A stretch of 64,000 nt of DNA, taken from positions 1 through 64,000 of the forward strand of contig CANGTR010000003.1 of the NCBI GenBank assembly GCA_947456855.1, read 5' to 3'. Both the position numbers and the translations under genes were made by a program. Shown here in pieces: positions 51,723 through 62,852 of this stretch. Positions within the stretch are counted from its first letter, which is position 1, and each line of letters begins with the position of its first letter. A model generated the notes under the pieces. The model was given only the letters and a program-made list of their open reading frames with translations. It did not search any database and was not told the DNA's origin. The DNA comes from Sphingobacteriia bacterium (GTDB lineage Bacteria; Bacteroidota; Bacteroidia; Chitinophagales; Chitinophagaceae).

Positions 51723-52715
51723 ATGAAAGCAATTATACCCGTTGCTGGTGCTGGAACCAAACTCAGGCCACATACCTATACTCAACCTAAGGCCCTTATT
51801 CCTATTGCAGGTAAAACGATTCTAAGTTTTATTGTAGATCAATTGAGGGAGGCTGGTATTCATGAATTTATTTTTATCGTGGGATATTTGGGAGAAAAAA
51901 TTCAGGATTATGTAAAACATACGTATCCAGAACTAACCACCCATTTTGTATTCCAAAATGAAAGACATGGCACAGGGCATGCCATTGAATTAACTAAATC
52001 CATAGTTGGATCAGATGAGGTGTTTGTGGTATTGGGCGACACCATTTGCGAATACGATGTGCAAGAAGTAGTGAATAGCCCTTATAGTATGCTGGGTATA
52101 AAAAAAGTAGACGACCCAAGAAATTTCGGAGTTGCTTCTATCAATGAAGAAGGCTTTATAGACCAAGTAGTGGAGAAACCTGCTATTCCGAAAAGCAATA
52201 TGGCGTTAGTAGGGTTATACAAAATAAAAGAAACCCATTTTTTGTTTGAATGCCTGCACTCTTTGTTTATACAAGACATCAAAACACAGGGAGAGTATAA
52301 TTTAACGGATGCCCTCGATTGTATGATTAAGCGTGGAGCTCAGTTTAAACCCTTCAAAGTAAAGAGTTGGTTTGATTGCGGGAAAAAAGAATCTTTATTA
52401 GAGAGCAATGCAACTTTATTAAAGAAAATTGGCGGCAATACAGAATACGATCATGGGTATTTAAATACCATTATCATTCCGCCAGTGAGTATTGGAGTTG
52501 GTTGCGATATATCAAATTCAATTATTGGCCCGCATGTAGCCATTGGGGCAAATACCAGTATTAAACATTCCATTGTTCGGGATAGTATTATTGGTTCCTA
52601 TACCAATTTATTTGAAGTTGTTTTAGATAACTCTTTGATTGGAAGTGATGCATCTGTGAAAGGGCTAAGCAGGAGTTTAAATATTGGCGATAATACCGAA
52701 ATTGATTTTGGTTAA
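51723..52715 (+). CDS. Sugar-phosphate nucleotidyltransferase (NDP-sugar pyrophosphorylase)
   Basis: MKAIIPVAGAGTKLRPHTYTQPKALIPIAGKTIL..., C-terminal hexapeptide-like repeats (GVGCDISNSIIGPHVAIGANTSI). Confidence 0.9.
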   Translation: MKAIIPVAGAGTKLRPHTYTQPKALIPIAGKTILSFIVDQLREAGIHEFIFIVGYLGEKIQDYVKHTYPELTTHFVFQNERHGTGHAIELTKSIVGSDEVFVVLGDTICEYDVQEVVNSPYSMLGIKKVDDPRNFGVASINEEGFIDQVVEKPAIPKSNMALVGLYKIKETHFLFECLHSLFIQDIKTQGEYNLTDALDCMIKRGAQFKPFKVKSWFDCGKKESLLESNATLLKKIGGNTEYDHGYLNTIIIPPVSIGVGCDISNSIIGPHVAIGANTSIKHSIVRDSIIGSYTNLFEVVLDNSLIGSDASVKGLSRSLNIGDNTEIDFG

Positions 52716-52788
52716 TGTATCTGCATTTTCAATTTTGATTTTCAACAGGTTTAGCTAGTTTTATTCTTCAAAAGATAATGATCAGGAT

Positions 52789-53757
52789 ATGGATCAATTA
52801 GAATCTGCAAAACCAACATCAATTACCACGCTGTTTAATATCAAATACCCAATCATTCAAGCCGGAATGATTTGGGCTAGTGGATGGCGACTCGCAAGTG
52901 CTGTTAGCAATGCTGGTGGTTTGGGTTTGATTGGTGCTGGAAGTATGTACCCCAATGTTTTAAGAGAACATATTCAGCAATGCAAAGCTGCAACTGAAAA
53001 ACCATTTGGGGTAAATGTGCCATTATTGTATCCCAATATTGAAGAAATCATTCAAATAATTATTGAAGAAAAAGTGCCCATTGTTTTTACCAGTGCGGGC
53101 AATCCAAAAACCTATACGTCCATCTTAAAATCACATGGTATTAAAGTAGTACATGTGGTAAGTAGCAGCAAATTTGCTTTAAAATCTCAGGAAGCGGGTT
53201 GCGATGCTGTGGTTGCAGAAGGGTTTGAAGCAGGGGGGCATAATGGTCGTGAGGAAACTACTACGATGGTTTTGATACCAGCAGTTAAAGCTGCTATTGC
53301 TATTCCATTAATTGCAGCAGGTGGAATTGCAACCGGCAAACAAATGTTGGCTGCTATGGTACTTGGAGCAGATGCTGTACAAATTGGGAGCAGGTTTGTG
53401 TGTACTCCAGAAGCTTCTTCTCATGAAAATTTTAAAAATGCAGTGGTTAATGCTGCAGAAGGTGATACGCAGTTAAGCATGAAAAAACTGGTGCCAGTTC
53501 GTTTATTAAAAAATGATTTTTTTAAAATAGTGAATGAAGCAGAATTAAAAGGTGCAGATGAAAATCAATTAAAGGATATTCTAGGAAGAGCAAGGGCAAA
53601 ACGAGGTATGTTTGAAGGAGATATGGTAGAAGGAGAATTAGAAATAGGGCAGGTTTCATCGCTTATTACAACAATAAAACCTGCTGCTGATATAGTTGAA
53701 GAAATAGTAGCAGAATACAATGCTACTTTACAATCCCTTGCCAATTTTCAATTGTAA
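52789..53757 (+). CDS. Nitronate monooxygenase family flavoprotein
   Basis: YPIIQAGMIWASGWRLASAVSNAGGLGLIGAGSM, EGFEAGGHNGREETTTMVLIPAV, AAGGIATGKQMLAAMVLGADAVQIGSRF. Confidence 0.92.
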   Translation: MDQLESAKPTSITTLFNIKYPIIQAGMIWASGWRLASAVSNAGGLGLIGAGSMYPNVLREHIQQCKAATEKPFGVNVPLLYPNIEEIIQIIIEEKVPIVFTSAGNPKTYTSILKSHGIKVVHVVSSSKFALKSQEAGCDAVVAEGFEAGGHNGREETTTMVLIPAVKAAIAIPLIAAGGIATGKQMLAAMVLGADAVQIGSRFVCTPEASSHENFKNAVVNAAEGDTQLSMKKLVPVRLLKNDFFKIVNEAELKGADENQLKDILGRARAKRGMFEGDMVEGELEIGQVSSLITTIKPAADIVEEIVAEYNATLQSLANFQL

Positions 53758-53768
53758 AAGTGGGCTTT

Positions 53769-54524
53769 TTATTTTTGTAAATAAAAAGAGTTGGCCTGCG
53801 ATAAACAGGTAACCGTTAAATCATTGATGCATACATGGGCTGGTAAGTTGGCGGTATAAAAAACAATATCTGCAACATCTTTTGCAGCCAATGCTTTGTA
53901 TCCATCATACACCATTTCGGCTTTTTGTTCATTGCCTTTGAATCTTACCAGTGAAAATTCTGTTTCAGCGGCCCCAGGATGCACTGCTGTTACTTTTATT
54001 TTATAAGGCAATAAATCAATACGCATTGATTTGCTAATTGCATCTACTGCATGTTTAGAAGCACAATAGCCATTTCCATCTTTGTATACTTCTTTGCCAG
54101 CAGTAGAGCCAATATTAATAACATGACCATTTTGCTGTTCTATAAAAATGGGTAATACAGCTTTAGTTACATACATCAAACCTTTTAGATTTGTATCAAT
54201 CATTGTATCCCAATCATCGAGAGATGCATTTTCAAAACTATCTCTTCCTAGTGCTAGTCCGGCATTGTTTACCAATACATCTATTTTTTTCCATTCTGCG
54301 GGCAATGATTCAATAGAATCAAAAACGGCTTTTCTGTCTTGTACATCAAAGCAGCATGCAAGCACTTTTATATTGAATTTATTGGAAAGTTCAAGCGACA
54401 ATTCGTTTAATCGATCGGCTCTTCTGCCAGTAATAATGCAGTTCCAACCTGCTGCTGCAAATGTTTCTGCAATGGCTTTTCCAAAACCCGATGTTGCTCC
54501 AGTAACTAAAATTGTTTTACTCAT
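53769..54524 (-). CDS. SDR-family NAD(P)-dependent oxidoreductase
   Basis: ILVTGATSGFGKAIAETFAAAGW, VLVNNAGLALG, YCASKHAVDAISKSMRIDL. Confidence 0.95.
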   Translation of the reverse strand: MSKTILVTGATSGFGKAIAETFAAAGWNCIITGRRADRLNELSLELSNKFNIKVLACCFDVQDRKAVFDSIESLPAEWKKIDVLVNNAGLALGRDSFENASLDDWDTMIDTNLKGLMYVTKAVLPIFIEQQNGHVINIGSTAGKEVYKDGNGYCASKHAVDAISKSMRIDLLPYKIKVTAVHPGAAETEFSLVRFKGNEQKAEMVYDGYKALAAKDVADIVFYTANLPAHVCINDLTVTCLSQANSFYLQK

Positions 54525-54559
54525 ATGTTGTAAAATTAATCAATCAATTAGAATATAAT

Positions 54560-55354
54560 TTAAGAAAGACATGTTTTAATGAATGACAATATCAACTGAT
54601 TTATTTCTTGTGGTGCTTCCCACATACCCATATGACCAACACGTTCTAAAATATGAAATTCAATCATTTTGGATAATTCAGCTTGTTCTTTTAGGTCTTT
54701 TAAAGGAGCTGCAATATCTTCGGTTCCTGCAATCAATAACACGGGAATTGTAGTGTTGATTAACTGCTTGGTTCTATCTGGCCTATTCATCATTGCTTGA
54801 CAATAAGCTTGTAAAGATGTATTGCTAAAACTTTTGCTTTTTTGAATCAATTCATCAACCGATTCTTCATTGTTGAATTTAAATCGTACACTAAATAAAT
54901 TTGGAATGGTATTTTTCAAAAAAGAATAACCACCATATTCTTCAATGATATCAATGCTTTTTAACCTGTTTTTTTTCTTCTCTTCGCTATCGGGATATGC
55001 TGTTGAGTGAATTAAGCCAAATCCTTTGAGGTATTGCGGATATTTTTCGGCAAATGCTAAGGTGATATATCCGCCCATGCTATGGCCTAATAGAATACAT
55101 TCGGTAATTTTTTCTTTCTCTAATAACAATTGAATATCATCAGCCATGTCTTCAATGCTTAAAGTTGATTTGCCTTGCATTAAAGGGGATGAACCTGTTC
55201 CCTGAAGATTAGGAATAATAAGTAGACAAAAGTCTTTTAAAACAACTATTTGATTGTTCCAAATAGTATTGTCTTCACCAAATCCATGTAATAAAATAAC
55301 CGGAAATCCTTGGCCGTATGTATTGTATTGCAATGTTGTTTGGTTATGATTCAT
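54560..55354 (-). CDS. Alpha/beta-fold hydrolase
   Basis: VILLHGFGEDNTIWNNQI, LLGHSMGGYITLAFAEKYP, LLIAGTEDIAAPL. Confidence 0.92.
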   Translation of the reverse strand: MNHNQTTLQYNTYGQGFPVILLHGFGEDNTIWNNQIVVLKDFCLLIIPNLQGTGSSPLMQGKSTLSIEDMADDIQLLLEKEKITECILLGHSMGGYITLAFAEKYPQYLKGFGLIHSTAYPDSEEKKKNRLKSIDIIEEYGGYSFLKNTIPNLFSVRFKFNNEESVDELIQKSKSFSNTSLQAYCQAMMNRPDRTKQLINTTIPVLLIAGTEDIAAPLKDLKEQAELSKMIEFHILERVGHMGMWEAPQEINQLILSFIKTCLS

Positions 55355-55378
55355 TTGTTGATTTGAATGAGCATGAAA

Positions 55379-56953
55379 TTAAATGAATCGTTTTTTTATA
55401 AAATTATAAATAAAAAACAGTGCCAATAACAATGTGCCCAAAAGTCCAGTCAGCAATATATAATCTCCGTACTTAACATAGAAAGTGATTTTATTGTTGA
55501 GTGGGATATTGTATTTAATGATTGCAGCTTTATTCCAAGGCTGTTGTTCTACAATTTGGCCAACGTCATTGATGATTGCTGAAATACCCGTGTTGGCGCT
55601 TCTTGCAACCCATCTTCTTGTTTCGATGGCCCGTAATCTAGCATAAGACAAATGTTGTTTATGCCCGGGTGTATTGCCCCACCAACCATCATTGGTAATG
55701 ATGGTTAATAAGTTGGCTCCTTGTTGAACATAACTGTTTACATATTCGCCATAAATGCTCTCGTAACAAATAATGGGAGCCGAAACAATTCCAGTTCCAG
55801 CCATTTTGAAAACAGCCGAATTGGTTGATTTCCCATAACCACCTGTGCTTCCACCAAATTGTTCAAACACCGGGCTCATGAATCGCAGAAAAGAAGGCAA
55901 TGATTCAACACCTGGCACCAATTTGCTTTTATTGTATAGTTGAATGGGTTCACCTGCTTTAATGGCAATGGCCGCATTGAATGCATCATAATACATTCCA
56001 GAAGAACTCGTATGTGCAGTAGGCGTTTCTTTTACAGCCCCATAATTTTTAAAAGTTTCTATACCTGAAAGAATGGTAATCGTTGGATGCTGTTTTGCAA
56101 ATTCAAATATGGGTTGATAATAAGGATTACTGGTAATGTTTTCTTGCCATTCTGCAACACTCATGGCTGTTTCTGGCCAAATGATTAATTGCGTATTGCT
56201 ATCTATACTTGATTTTGAAAGCGAAATCAATAAATCGATTTGCTGATTCGCATTGCTTAATTCAAATTTTTGATAGGGATCTATATTGGGTTGAACAACA
56301 ATGATGTTTTTATTAGTAGCATTTTTCTCTTGATTGCTTAACACATTTTGATTAAAAATACCTGTTAGGGCAATTGGAAAAAGTAAAATCAATAATTGGA
56401 TTAGCTCAACCTTTTTTGTTCTTCGTTTATTAAGATCATGGCTGAATGCATAGCTCACTAAATTAAAGTACAATACCAATAAGCTTCCTCCACCAACTCC
56501 TGTATATTCATACCATTGCACATAGCTGGGATGACTTGCAAATACATTGCCCAGTGTAAGCCAAGGCCAACTTAGCTCCCAATTCAAATGAATGTATTCA
56601 AAGCATAACCAAAATAAGCCCAATGCAACCAAAGAAAATGGTTTAGGGTATTTGGATTTACAAATGGAGTACCCCCACCAAGGTAAACACATTAATAAGC
56701 TATTGGCTATGATGGCAGCGATAGCTCCTACACTTGTTGAATTCCAAAGCCACCAAGTGGTGGAGGTATTCCAGATAAGCATGGTGATAAATGTGTAACC
56801 AAATAGTTCTTTTGGGCTTTTTGTATGATCTGCAACAAAAAGCAGTGGAACAAAAGCAATAAAAATCAAAAGGGTTAAATACGAATTAGGCCATGCAGCA
56901 AAAAGCAGCAAACCCGAAAGCACAGAGAGTCCAAGCTTATGTATTTTTTTCAA
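55379..56953 (-). CDS. lnt: Apolipoprotein N-acyltransferase
   Basis: N-terminal TM block plus nitrilase domain (LIIWPETAMSV, APIICYESIYGEYV, LLTIITNDGWWGNTPGHKQHLSYARLRAIETRRWVARSANTG). Confidence 0.95.
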   Translation of the reverse strand: MKKIHKLGLSVLSGLLLFAAWPNSYLTLLIFIAFVPLLFVADHTKSPKELFGYTFITMLIWNTSTTWWLWNSTSVGAIAAIIANSLLMCLPWWGYSICKSKYPKPFSLVALGLFWLCFEYIHLNWELSWPWLTLGNVFASHPSYVQWYEYTGVGGGSLLVLYFNLVSYAFSHDLNKRRTKKVELIQLLILLFPIALTGIFNQNVLSNQEKNATNKNIIVVQPNIDPYQKFELSNANQQIDLLISLSKSSIDSNTQLIIWPETAMSVAEWQENITSNPYYQPIFEFAKQHPTITILSGIETFKNYGAVKETPTAHTSSSGMYYDAFNAAIAIKAGEPIQLYNKSKLVPGVESLPSFLRFMSPVFEQFGGSTGGYGKSTNSAVFKMAGTGIVSAPIICYESIYGEYVNSYVQQGANLLTIITNDGWWGNTPGHKQHLSYARLRAIETRRWVARSANTGISAIINDVGQIVEQQPWNKAAIIKYNIPLNNKITFYVKYGDYILLTGLLGTLLLALFFIYNFIKKRFI

Positions 56954-56973
56954 ACAAGTTTATTTTGAAGTAG

Positions 56974-58473
56974 TTATTTCCTACTATAATTAGGCGCTTC
57001 TTTGGTAATATCAATATCATGTGCATGGCTTTCTTTCATACCTGCATTGGTGATTTTGATGAAAGTTGCTTTTTGTAATGCTTCAATATTTTTTGCACCA
57101 CAATAACCCATTCCAGATCTTAATCCCCCAACGTATTGATAAATGATTTCACTCAAACTTCCTTTGTATGCAACCCTACCCTCAATTCCTTCTGGAACAA
57201 ATTTCTTGATATCGGCTTCTACATCCTGAAAATACCTGTCACCACTACCTTGGCTCATGGCACCTAAACTTCCCATACCTCTATATTCTTTGAATTTCCT
57301 TCCTTCATATATAATGGTATCGCCAGGGCTTTCTTCAACTCCTGCAAAAACACTTCCCATCATCACCATATTGGCACCAGCTGCCAATGCTTTTACCATA
57401 TCTCCTGTATACCTGATACCGCCATCTGCAATTACTGGAATGCCCATCGATTTAAGTGCAGATGCAGCTTCCATAACAGCGGTAAGCTGAGGAACTCCTG
57501 CTCCTGCAACAATTCTTGTAGTACAAATAGAACCTGGTCCGATGCCCACTTTAACGCAGTTGGCTCCAGCAGCTGCTAATGCTTTTGCACCTGCAGCAGT
57601 TCCCACATTTCCTGCAATGATTTGTAATTGTTTGAAATTTTTTCTCAATGCTTTCAATGCTTCAATTACTCCTTTGCTATGGCCATGGGCACTATCCAAC
57701 GTAACAACATCAACACCTACTTGTTGCAAGGCATAGGCACGATCCATTAAATCTTTGGTTATGCCTAAAGCTGCACCTGCAAGCAATCTTCCAAGATTGT
57801 CTTTAACTGCGTTGGGGAAATTCCGAATTTGTAAAATATCTCTGTAGGTGATCAAACCAATCAGCTTACCTTGTTTATTTACAACAGGTAGCTTTTCGAT
57901 TTTATAATTTTGAAGTATTTTTTCTGCTTTTTTAAGGTCGGTACCTTCTGGTGCAGTAATGAGGTTTTCTTTGGTCATTACTTCTTTTACTTTGCGCTTT
58001 TTATCCGATTCAAAACGCAGGTCTCTGTTGGTTAAGATGCCTACCAATTTGCCTCCACCATCAACTATTGGAATACCACCAATTTTATTTTCTTTCATTA
58101 AAAACAATGCATCACCAATGGTAGCATCCACCAATAAAGTAATTGGATCGATAATCATTCCGCTTTCACTGCGTTTAACCTTACGCACTTGTTCGGCCTG
58201 TTTTTCGATGGACATGTTTTTGTGTAAAATACCTAAACCGCCTTCTCTTGCAAGTGCAATGGCCAAATTGGCTTCTGTAACAGTATCCATTGCAGCGGAT
58301 AAAATAGGCACATTTAAAATGATGTCTTTGGTTAAATGAGCACTGATGTTAACTTCTCTAGGAAGTACTTCGCTGAATGCAGGCATCAGCAGAACATCGT
58401 CAAAAGTAAGTCCCTCGCCAAATAAACGGGAGCTGTTTTTGCTTTTTGTGGAGCGGTTGAGGTTTGTTGCCAT
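56974..58473 (-). CDS. guaB: Inosine-5'-monophosphate dehydrogenase
   Basis: [21 protein letters not shown] domains, [30 protein letters not shown]. Start set at MATNLNRS; raw ORF to 58497. Confidence 0.98.
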   Translation of the reverse strand: MATNLNRSTKSKNSSRLFGEGLTFDDVLLMPAFSEVLPREVNISAHLTKDIILNVPILSAAMDTVTEANLAIALAREGGLGILHKNMSIEKQAEQVRKVKRSESGMIIDPITLLVDATIGDALFLMKENKIGGIPIVDGGGKLVGILTNRDLRFESDKKRKVKEVMTKENLITAPEGTDLKKAEKILQNYKIEKLPVVNKQGKLIGLITYRDILQIRNFPNAVKDNLGRLLAGAALGITKDLMDRAYALQQVGVDVVTLDSAHGHSKGVIEALKALRKNFKQLQIIAGNVGTAAGAKALAAAGANCVKVGIGPGSICTTRIVAGAGVPQLTAVMEAASALKSMGIPVIADGGIRYTGDMVKALAAGANMVMMGSVFAGVEESPGDTIIYEGRKFKEYRGMGSLGAMSQGSGDRYFQDVEADIKKFVPEGIEGRVAYKGSLSEIIYQYVGGLRSGMGYCGAKNIEALQKATFIKITNAGMKESHAHDIDITKEAPNYSRK

Positions 58474-58476
58474 GTG

Positions 58477-58509
58477 CAAAGATAGTCTTGTGACCAAATT
58501 CCCTCCAAA
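58477..58509 (-). promoter_or_regulatory. Bacteroidota-type promoter for guaB, consistent with leaderless mRNA
   Basis: Minus strand TTTG (58509-58506), 21-nt spacer, TATCTTTG (58484-58477), 3 nt, ATG at 58473. Confidence 0.55.
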
Positions 58510-58520
58510 AATATTTATAG

Positions 58521-58528
58521 TAACTTTG
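58521..58528 (+). promoter_or_regulatory. Putative -7 element (TAACTTTG) for the MFS gene
   Basis: TAnnTTTG match 30 nt before the ATG; no -33 partner found. Confidence 0.3.
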
Positions 58529-58558
58529 CTGCTTTCCTAAAATGGATAGTTCCAAACA

Positions 58559-59761
58559 ATGTCTGTATTAAAGCCTACTGCAACAACACCTTATTTTACT
58601 TTTCAGTTTGCGCTACTTTGTTTGAGTAATTTCTTGTTTGCCACCAGTTTTAATATGATGATTCCTGAATTGCCAGGGTATCTTACTTTATTGGGTGGTG
58701 CCGAATACAAAGGGTTGATTATTGCTTTATTTACTTTAATGGCGGGATTGTCAAGACCATTCAGCGGCAAGCTAACCGATACAATAGGCAGGGTTCCAGT
58801 GATGATTTTTGGCTCCTTGGTTTGTGTAATATGCAGCTTGCTCTATCCTTTGCTTACCTCAGTTGTTGGATTTTTATTCCTTCGATTTTTACATGGGTTT
58901 TCAACCGGATTCAAGCCAACGGCAACATCAGCATATGGTGCAGATGTGGTGCATGAATCTAGAAGGGGAGAAGCATTGGGGGCACTATCTATTGGCTATA
59001 CTTTGGGATCTTCAGCCGGGCCTATGATCGGCAGTTATTTAGTAGACTATTTTAGTTATAACGTCATGTTTTATGTATCTGCAGGATTTGCACTTGCATC
59101 TGTAGGAATTTTATACAATGTAAAAGAAACTTTAAAAGACCCACAGCCATTTAAGCTACAATTATTGACAATCAATAAAACAGAAATATTTGAAAAAACT
59201 ACATGGAGGCCAGCGCTCATTACTTTACTCTTGTGTTTTTCTATTGGAACGATCTTAACCATTGCGCCTGATTTAAGTGAACATTTGGGATTGCATAATA
59301 AAGGATTGTTTTTTGCATTTTTTACAGTTGCTTCTTTACTCATAAGGGTACTTGCTGCTAAAGTTTCGGATCGATTCGGAAGGGTGCCTGTATTAATCGT
59401 ATCTTCTTTTGTATTGGTGATCGCATTAATTGTTTTGGCATTTTCCAATTCGGTTGTATTAATGATGATTGGTTCTGTTGTTTATGGGTTGAGTTGGGGC
59501 ATCAATAGCCCCGCCTTAAGTGCATGGACGGTAGATCTTTGTGCTCCAGAAAATAGGGGGAAAGCCATTGCCTCAATGTATATCGCATTAGAGATTGGAA
59601 TAGGAGCAGGGGCCATTTTTTCTGCATGGATTTACAATAACAATGCGCAGTATTTTACCTATGCATTTTTATTGCCTGGTTTTTTTGCATTGCTTGCATT
59701 TGGCTTACTTATTCGGTGGCATAATTCAGCTAAACCAAAGCAATTTTCTTCCCCGGAATAG
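58559..59761 (+). CDS. MFS transporter
   Basis: GLSRPFSGKLTDTIGRVPVMIFGS, 12-TM pattern, VSDRFGRVPVLIVSS. Confidence 0.93.
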   Translation: MSVLKPTATTPYFTFQFALLCLSNFLFATSFNMMIPELPGYLTLLGGAEYKGLIIALFTLMAGLSRPFSGKLTDTIGRVPVMIFGSLVCVICSLLYPLLTSVVGFLFLRFLHGFSTGFKPTATSAYGADVVHESRRGEALGALSIGYTLGSSAGPMIGSYLVDYFSYNVMFYVSAGFALASVGILYNVKETLKDPQPFKLQLLTINKTEIFEKTTWRPALITLLLCFSIGTILTIAPDLSEHLGLHNKGLFFAFFTVASLLIRVLAAKVSDRFGRVPVLIVSSFVLVIALIVLAFSNSVVLMMIGSVVYGLSWGINSPALSAWTVDLCAPENRGKAIASMYIALEIGIGAGAIFSAWIYNNNAQYFTYAFLLPGFFALLAFGLLIRWHNSAKPKQFSSPE

Positions 59762-60824
59762 TTTGAATAATATCCAATAATTCTAAATTCAAAACAATAC
59801 TTGCCATTTTACTACTATTGTATCCTGTTTTAATCAATAATTCATCCATCGAAAACGTTGATTGGTTTTGTAAAATTTCAATAATCGTTTGTTCTTCTTT
59901 AGAAAGTGTTTTAAATAATTCTGCTTGTTTTGTTATGGGATCTTTCTTTGTTTTCCAATTTAATGTTTCTAATAAATGTTCGGTATTGGAAAACAATATG
60001 GCCTTGTTTTCTTGAATCAATTTCAAACAACCACTGCTTTTTGGGTCGTTTAATTTACCAGGTACTGCAAATAATTCTCTGTTATAATGAAAGGCAAGAT
60101 CTGCAGTAATCATACTCCCTCCCTTTGTTGCGGTTTCAATTACAATAGTAGCATCGGCCATGCCTGCAACAATGCGATTTCTTCTGGGGAAATTGTATTT
60201 ATCAGGTTGTGTATTTAAATTGAATTCGGTTAGTAGCCCTCCATGATTTATCATATCATTTGCCAAAGATCGATGCAGTGATGGATATAAATCATCCAAT
60301 CCATGTGCAAGTACTCCGATGGTATTTTGGTGATTCCTTAGAGCAGCTTTATGTGCTATTGCATCAATTCCAAATGCTAGGCCGCTAATGATCAATGTAT
60401 TTGCAGGCAATTGTTCAACAATTCTTTCAGTAATCATTTTACCATAACTAGAATTTGTTCTTGTTCCAATAATACTGATTATGCGCTCTTCATTCAAAGA
60501 AGCGTTTCCTTTATAATATAGTAGTATTGGAGCGTCATGGCAGTTGATTAATCTTTGTGGATATTCATTGTTGAAAATGAATAAGGGTTTTATAGAATGC
60601 TTTTCTATAAAATTAATTTCTTCGTCAACTCGTTTAAAATCATTCCAAGCAATTATTTTATTAGCACTCCATTCGCCAATTCCTTCAATCTGACAAAGTT
60701 CTTTTTTGTTTGCTTTGAAAATGTCTTTAGCATTTACAAAATGTTCCAATAATTTTTTTTGTGAAACAGGGCCAATGGTCGGAACCATGGTAAGTGCAAT
60801 CTGATACTTTAAATCTGGATGCAT
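59730..60824 (-). CDS. dprA: DNA-processing protein DprA
   Basis: ISIIGTRTNSSYGKMITERI, ISGLAFGIDAIAHKAAL, NFPRRNRIVAGMADATIVIETATKGGSMITADLA. Confidence 0.95.
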   Translation of the reverse strand: MHPDLKYQIALTMVPTIGPVSQKKLLEHFVNAKDIFKANKKELCQIEGIGEWSANKIIAWNDFKRVDEEINFIEKHSIKPLFIFNNEYPQRLINCHDAPILLYYKGNASLNEERIISIIGTRTNSSYGKMITERIVEQLPANTLIISGLAFGIDAIAHKAALRNHQNTIGVLAHGLDDLYPSLHRSLANDMINHGGLLTEFNLNTQPDKYNFPRRNRIVAGMADATIVIETATKGGSMITADLAFHYNRELFAVPGKLNDPKSSGCLKLIQENKAILFSNTEHLLETLNWKTKKDPITKQAELFKTLSKEEQTIIEILQNQSTFSMDELLIKTGYNSSKMASIVLNLELLDIIQTIPGKKIALV

Positions 60825-60881
60825 GCATTTGTTTCATCCAAAATGCATCAATTTCTGATAAATTGATTAGGTATTTATACC

Positions 60882-62795
60882 TTAAAGCTGCGTGATTGTA
60901 ACGGTGGTTCTTCTGTTTTTAGATCTTCCTGTTTCGGTTTTATTGTCTCCTATGGGTTGTGAATCGCCATAACCTTTAAATCGAAGTCGATTGGTATTAA
61001 TGCCTTTGTTGATCAGCCAATCTACTATGGCTTTTGCCCTATTTTCGGAAAGTAATTGGTTGTCTGATTGTTTACCAATATTGTCTGTATGCCCATTGAT
61101 GGATATTTGAATGGAAGGGTTTTCTACTAGTACTTGTAATAATTTATTCAATTCAATAGTAGCATCTACGGGTAGTTGAAATGAATTACTGGTAAATTCT
61201 ATATTTCTAAATGTTAAACTGGCATTCAATTCGATTGGCTGAAGGGTAATATCTTTTTGATAAACACTGTCTGCTGCTTTGTTGCTTAATTGGTACAATT
61301 CATTAAAGTATAAGTATCCTTTTCTATTAACAGAAAAAGTATAGTCTTTTCCAATAGGAAGTGTTATAAAATATTCACCTGTTTCATCTGTTTGAATCTT
61401 CATCAACGCATTGCCAGTTGCATTGTTAATCAACTCAACAGAAGAAGGCAATCTTTTTCCCGTTTTTTTATCCGTAATTTTCCCTTTTACATACAATGTT
61501 CTATTTGGTCTGATATCAGGTCTCATATCAAACTTATATAAATCCAGTTGCCCTCTGCTATCGCTTCTGTCGCTTGCATAATAAGCGGTTAAACCATCAG
61601 CAGAAACTGCTAAACTGCCCTCGTTTTCAATGGTATTAATAGGGTATCCTAAATTTGCTGGAATACCCCATTCGCCTTTGCTGTTTTTTCTAACGATGAA
61701 TAAATCGGATCCGCCGTATCCTTGTAAACCATCGGATGTAAAATACATGGTTTGATTATCGGCATGAATAAATGGAGCTTGATCGTCTCCAGCAGTATTA
61801 ATGGTAGCACCCATATTAATGGCAGGAGACCATTTACCGTTGGATTGTAGATTGCTCATATAAATATCTGATCCTCCAAAACCACCAGGTCTGTTGCTGC
61901 TAAAGTAAAGCACTCTTTTGTCGGGGCTAATTGTGGGAGAACTTTCCCAGAATTCAGTATTGATGGCTTCACCTAAATTTTGAGGTTCACTCCAACCTTG
62001 TGGTGTATAATTGGAAATATATAAATCAAAATTACCAAAGCCCCCTTCTGTAAATCGAGCTGTAAATAACATCCATTCTCCATCTTGCGAAACAGTGATT
62101 GCGCCCTTCTGCGATTCGAAATTAATATCTCCTTTAATTAAACTTGCTCTGCCCAATTGTTTTCCATTGATTGTACTCTGATAAAAATCTTCTCGTATTT
62201 GATTTCCTCTTCTGGTAAAAACCAATAAACTATCTGTAACAGTTACAGATGGAAAATATTCGGCAGCAGGTGAGTTTACACTGTCGCCTAAATTGATTGG
62301 ACTAAATTGATAATCAGTGATAGGATGTTTTGCAGCATAATCAAGTGCAAATTCAAAACATTTTTTTCTGAATTTGGCACTTTTAATACTCCTATCATTC
62401 AATTTGGGAATTTGAAGAAATCGATTCACTGCATATAACGCATCTGTAAATTGACCATTACCGGCCAAGTTTATTGAATAGGGAAGTTGATATACAGCAA
62501 AATAAATAGAGTCTTTTTGTTTGGCTATTTCGTAAAATTGAATTGATCGCTGGTATTGTTTTAATTCTCCAAAAGCTCCAGCAAGCGATAGATAACCATC
62601 TAAAAAATCAGGATCTTCTTTTACTGTATTCAGCAATAATGGAACAGCTTCTTTAAATGAATCATCCCTTAAAAGCGAAATTGCTTTTTCATAGTTTGCC
62701 AATATTTTAGGGTTTACCCGATCTGCATTGTAGTTGAGTTGAGCTTGGGTAGAAAATCCCACCAAAAAAAAGACTATTGTAAAAAGTAGTTTCAT
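60882..62795 (-). CDS. OmpA-family protein with TPR-like, PD40/WD40-like, carboxypeptidase-regulatory-like domains
   Basis: Signal peptide; SPTISPDKRVLYFSSNRPGGFGGSDIYMS repeats; C-terminal ISINGHTDNIGKQSDNQLLSENRAKAIVDWLINKG...SKNRRTTVTI. Confidence 0.92.
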   Translation of the reverse strand: MKLLFTIVFFLVGFSTQAQLNYNADRVNPKILANYEKAISLLRDDSFKEAVPLLLNTVKEDPDFLDGYLSLAGAFGELKQYQRSIQFYEIAKQKDSIYFAVYQLPYSINLAGNGQFTDALYAVNRFLQIPKLNDRSIKSAKFRKKCFEFALDYAAKHPITDYQFSPINLGDSVNSPAAEYFPSVTVTDSLLVFTRRGNQIREDFYQSTINGKQLGRASLIKGDINFESQKGAITVSQDGEWMLFTARFTEGGFGNFDLYISNYTPQGWSEPQNLGEAINTEFWESSPTISPDKRVLYFSSNRPGGFGGSDIYMSNLQSNGKWSPAINMGATINTAGDDQAPFIHADNQTMYFTSDGLQGYGGSDLFIVRKNSKGEWGIPANLGYPINTIENEGSLAVSADGLTAYYASDRSDSRGQLDLYKFDMRPDIRPNRTLYVKGKITDKKTGKRLPSSVELINNATGNALMKIQTDETGEYFITLPIGKDYTFSVNRKGYLYFNELYQLSNKAADSVYQKDITLQPIELNASLTFRNIEFTSNSFQLPVDATIELNKLLQVLVENPSIQISINGHTDNIGKQSDNQLLSENRAKAIVDWLINKGINTNRLRFKGYGDSQPIGDNKTETGRSKNRRTTVTITQL

Positions 62796-62852
62796 CTTAT
62801 TTCAATCAACAATATCGGTAAAATATAGGCAGTAATTTGTTAAAATAAAAAA

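Noticed and set aside
60847-60882. Two small hairpins (ATCAATTT/AAATTGAT and AGGTAT/ATACCT) between the OmpA-like gene and dprA
   Set aside because: Short AT-rich stems expected by chance, no convincing T-run; not called as a terminator
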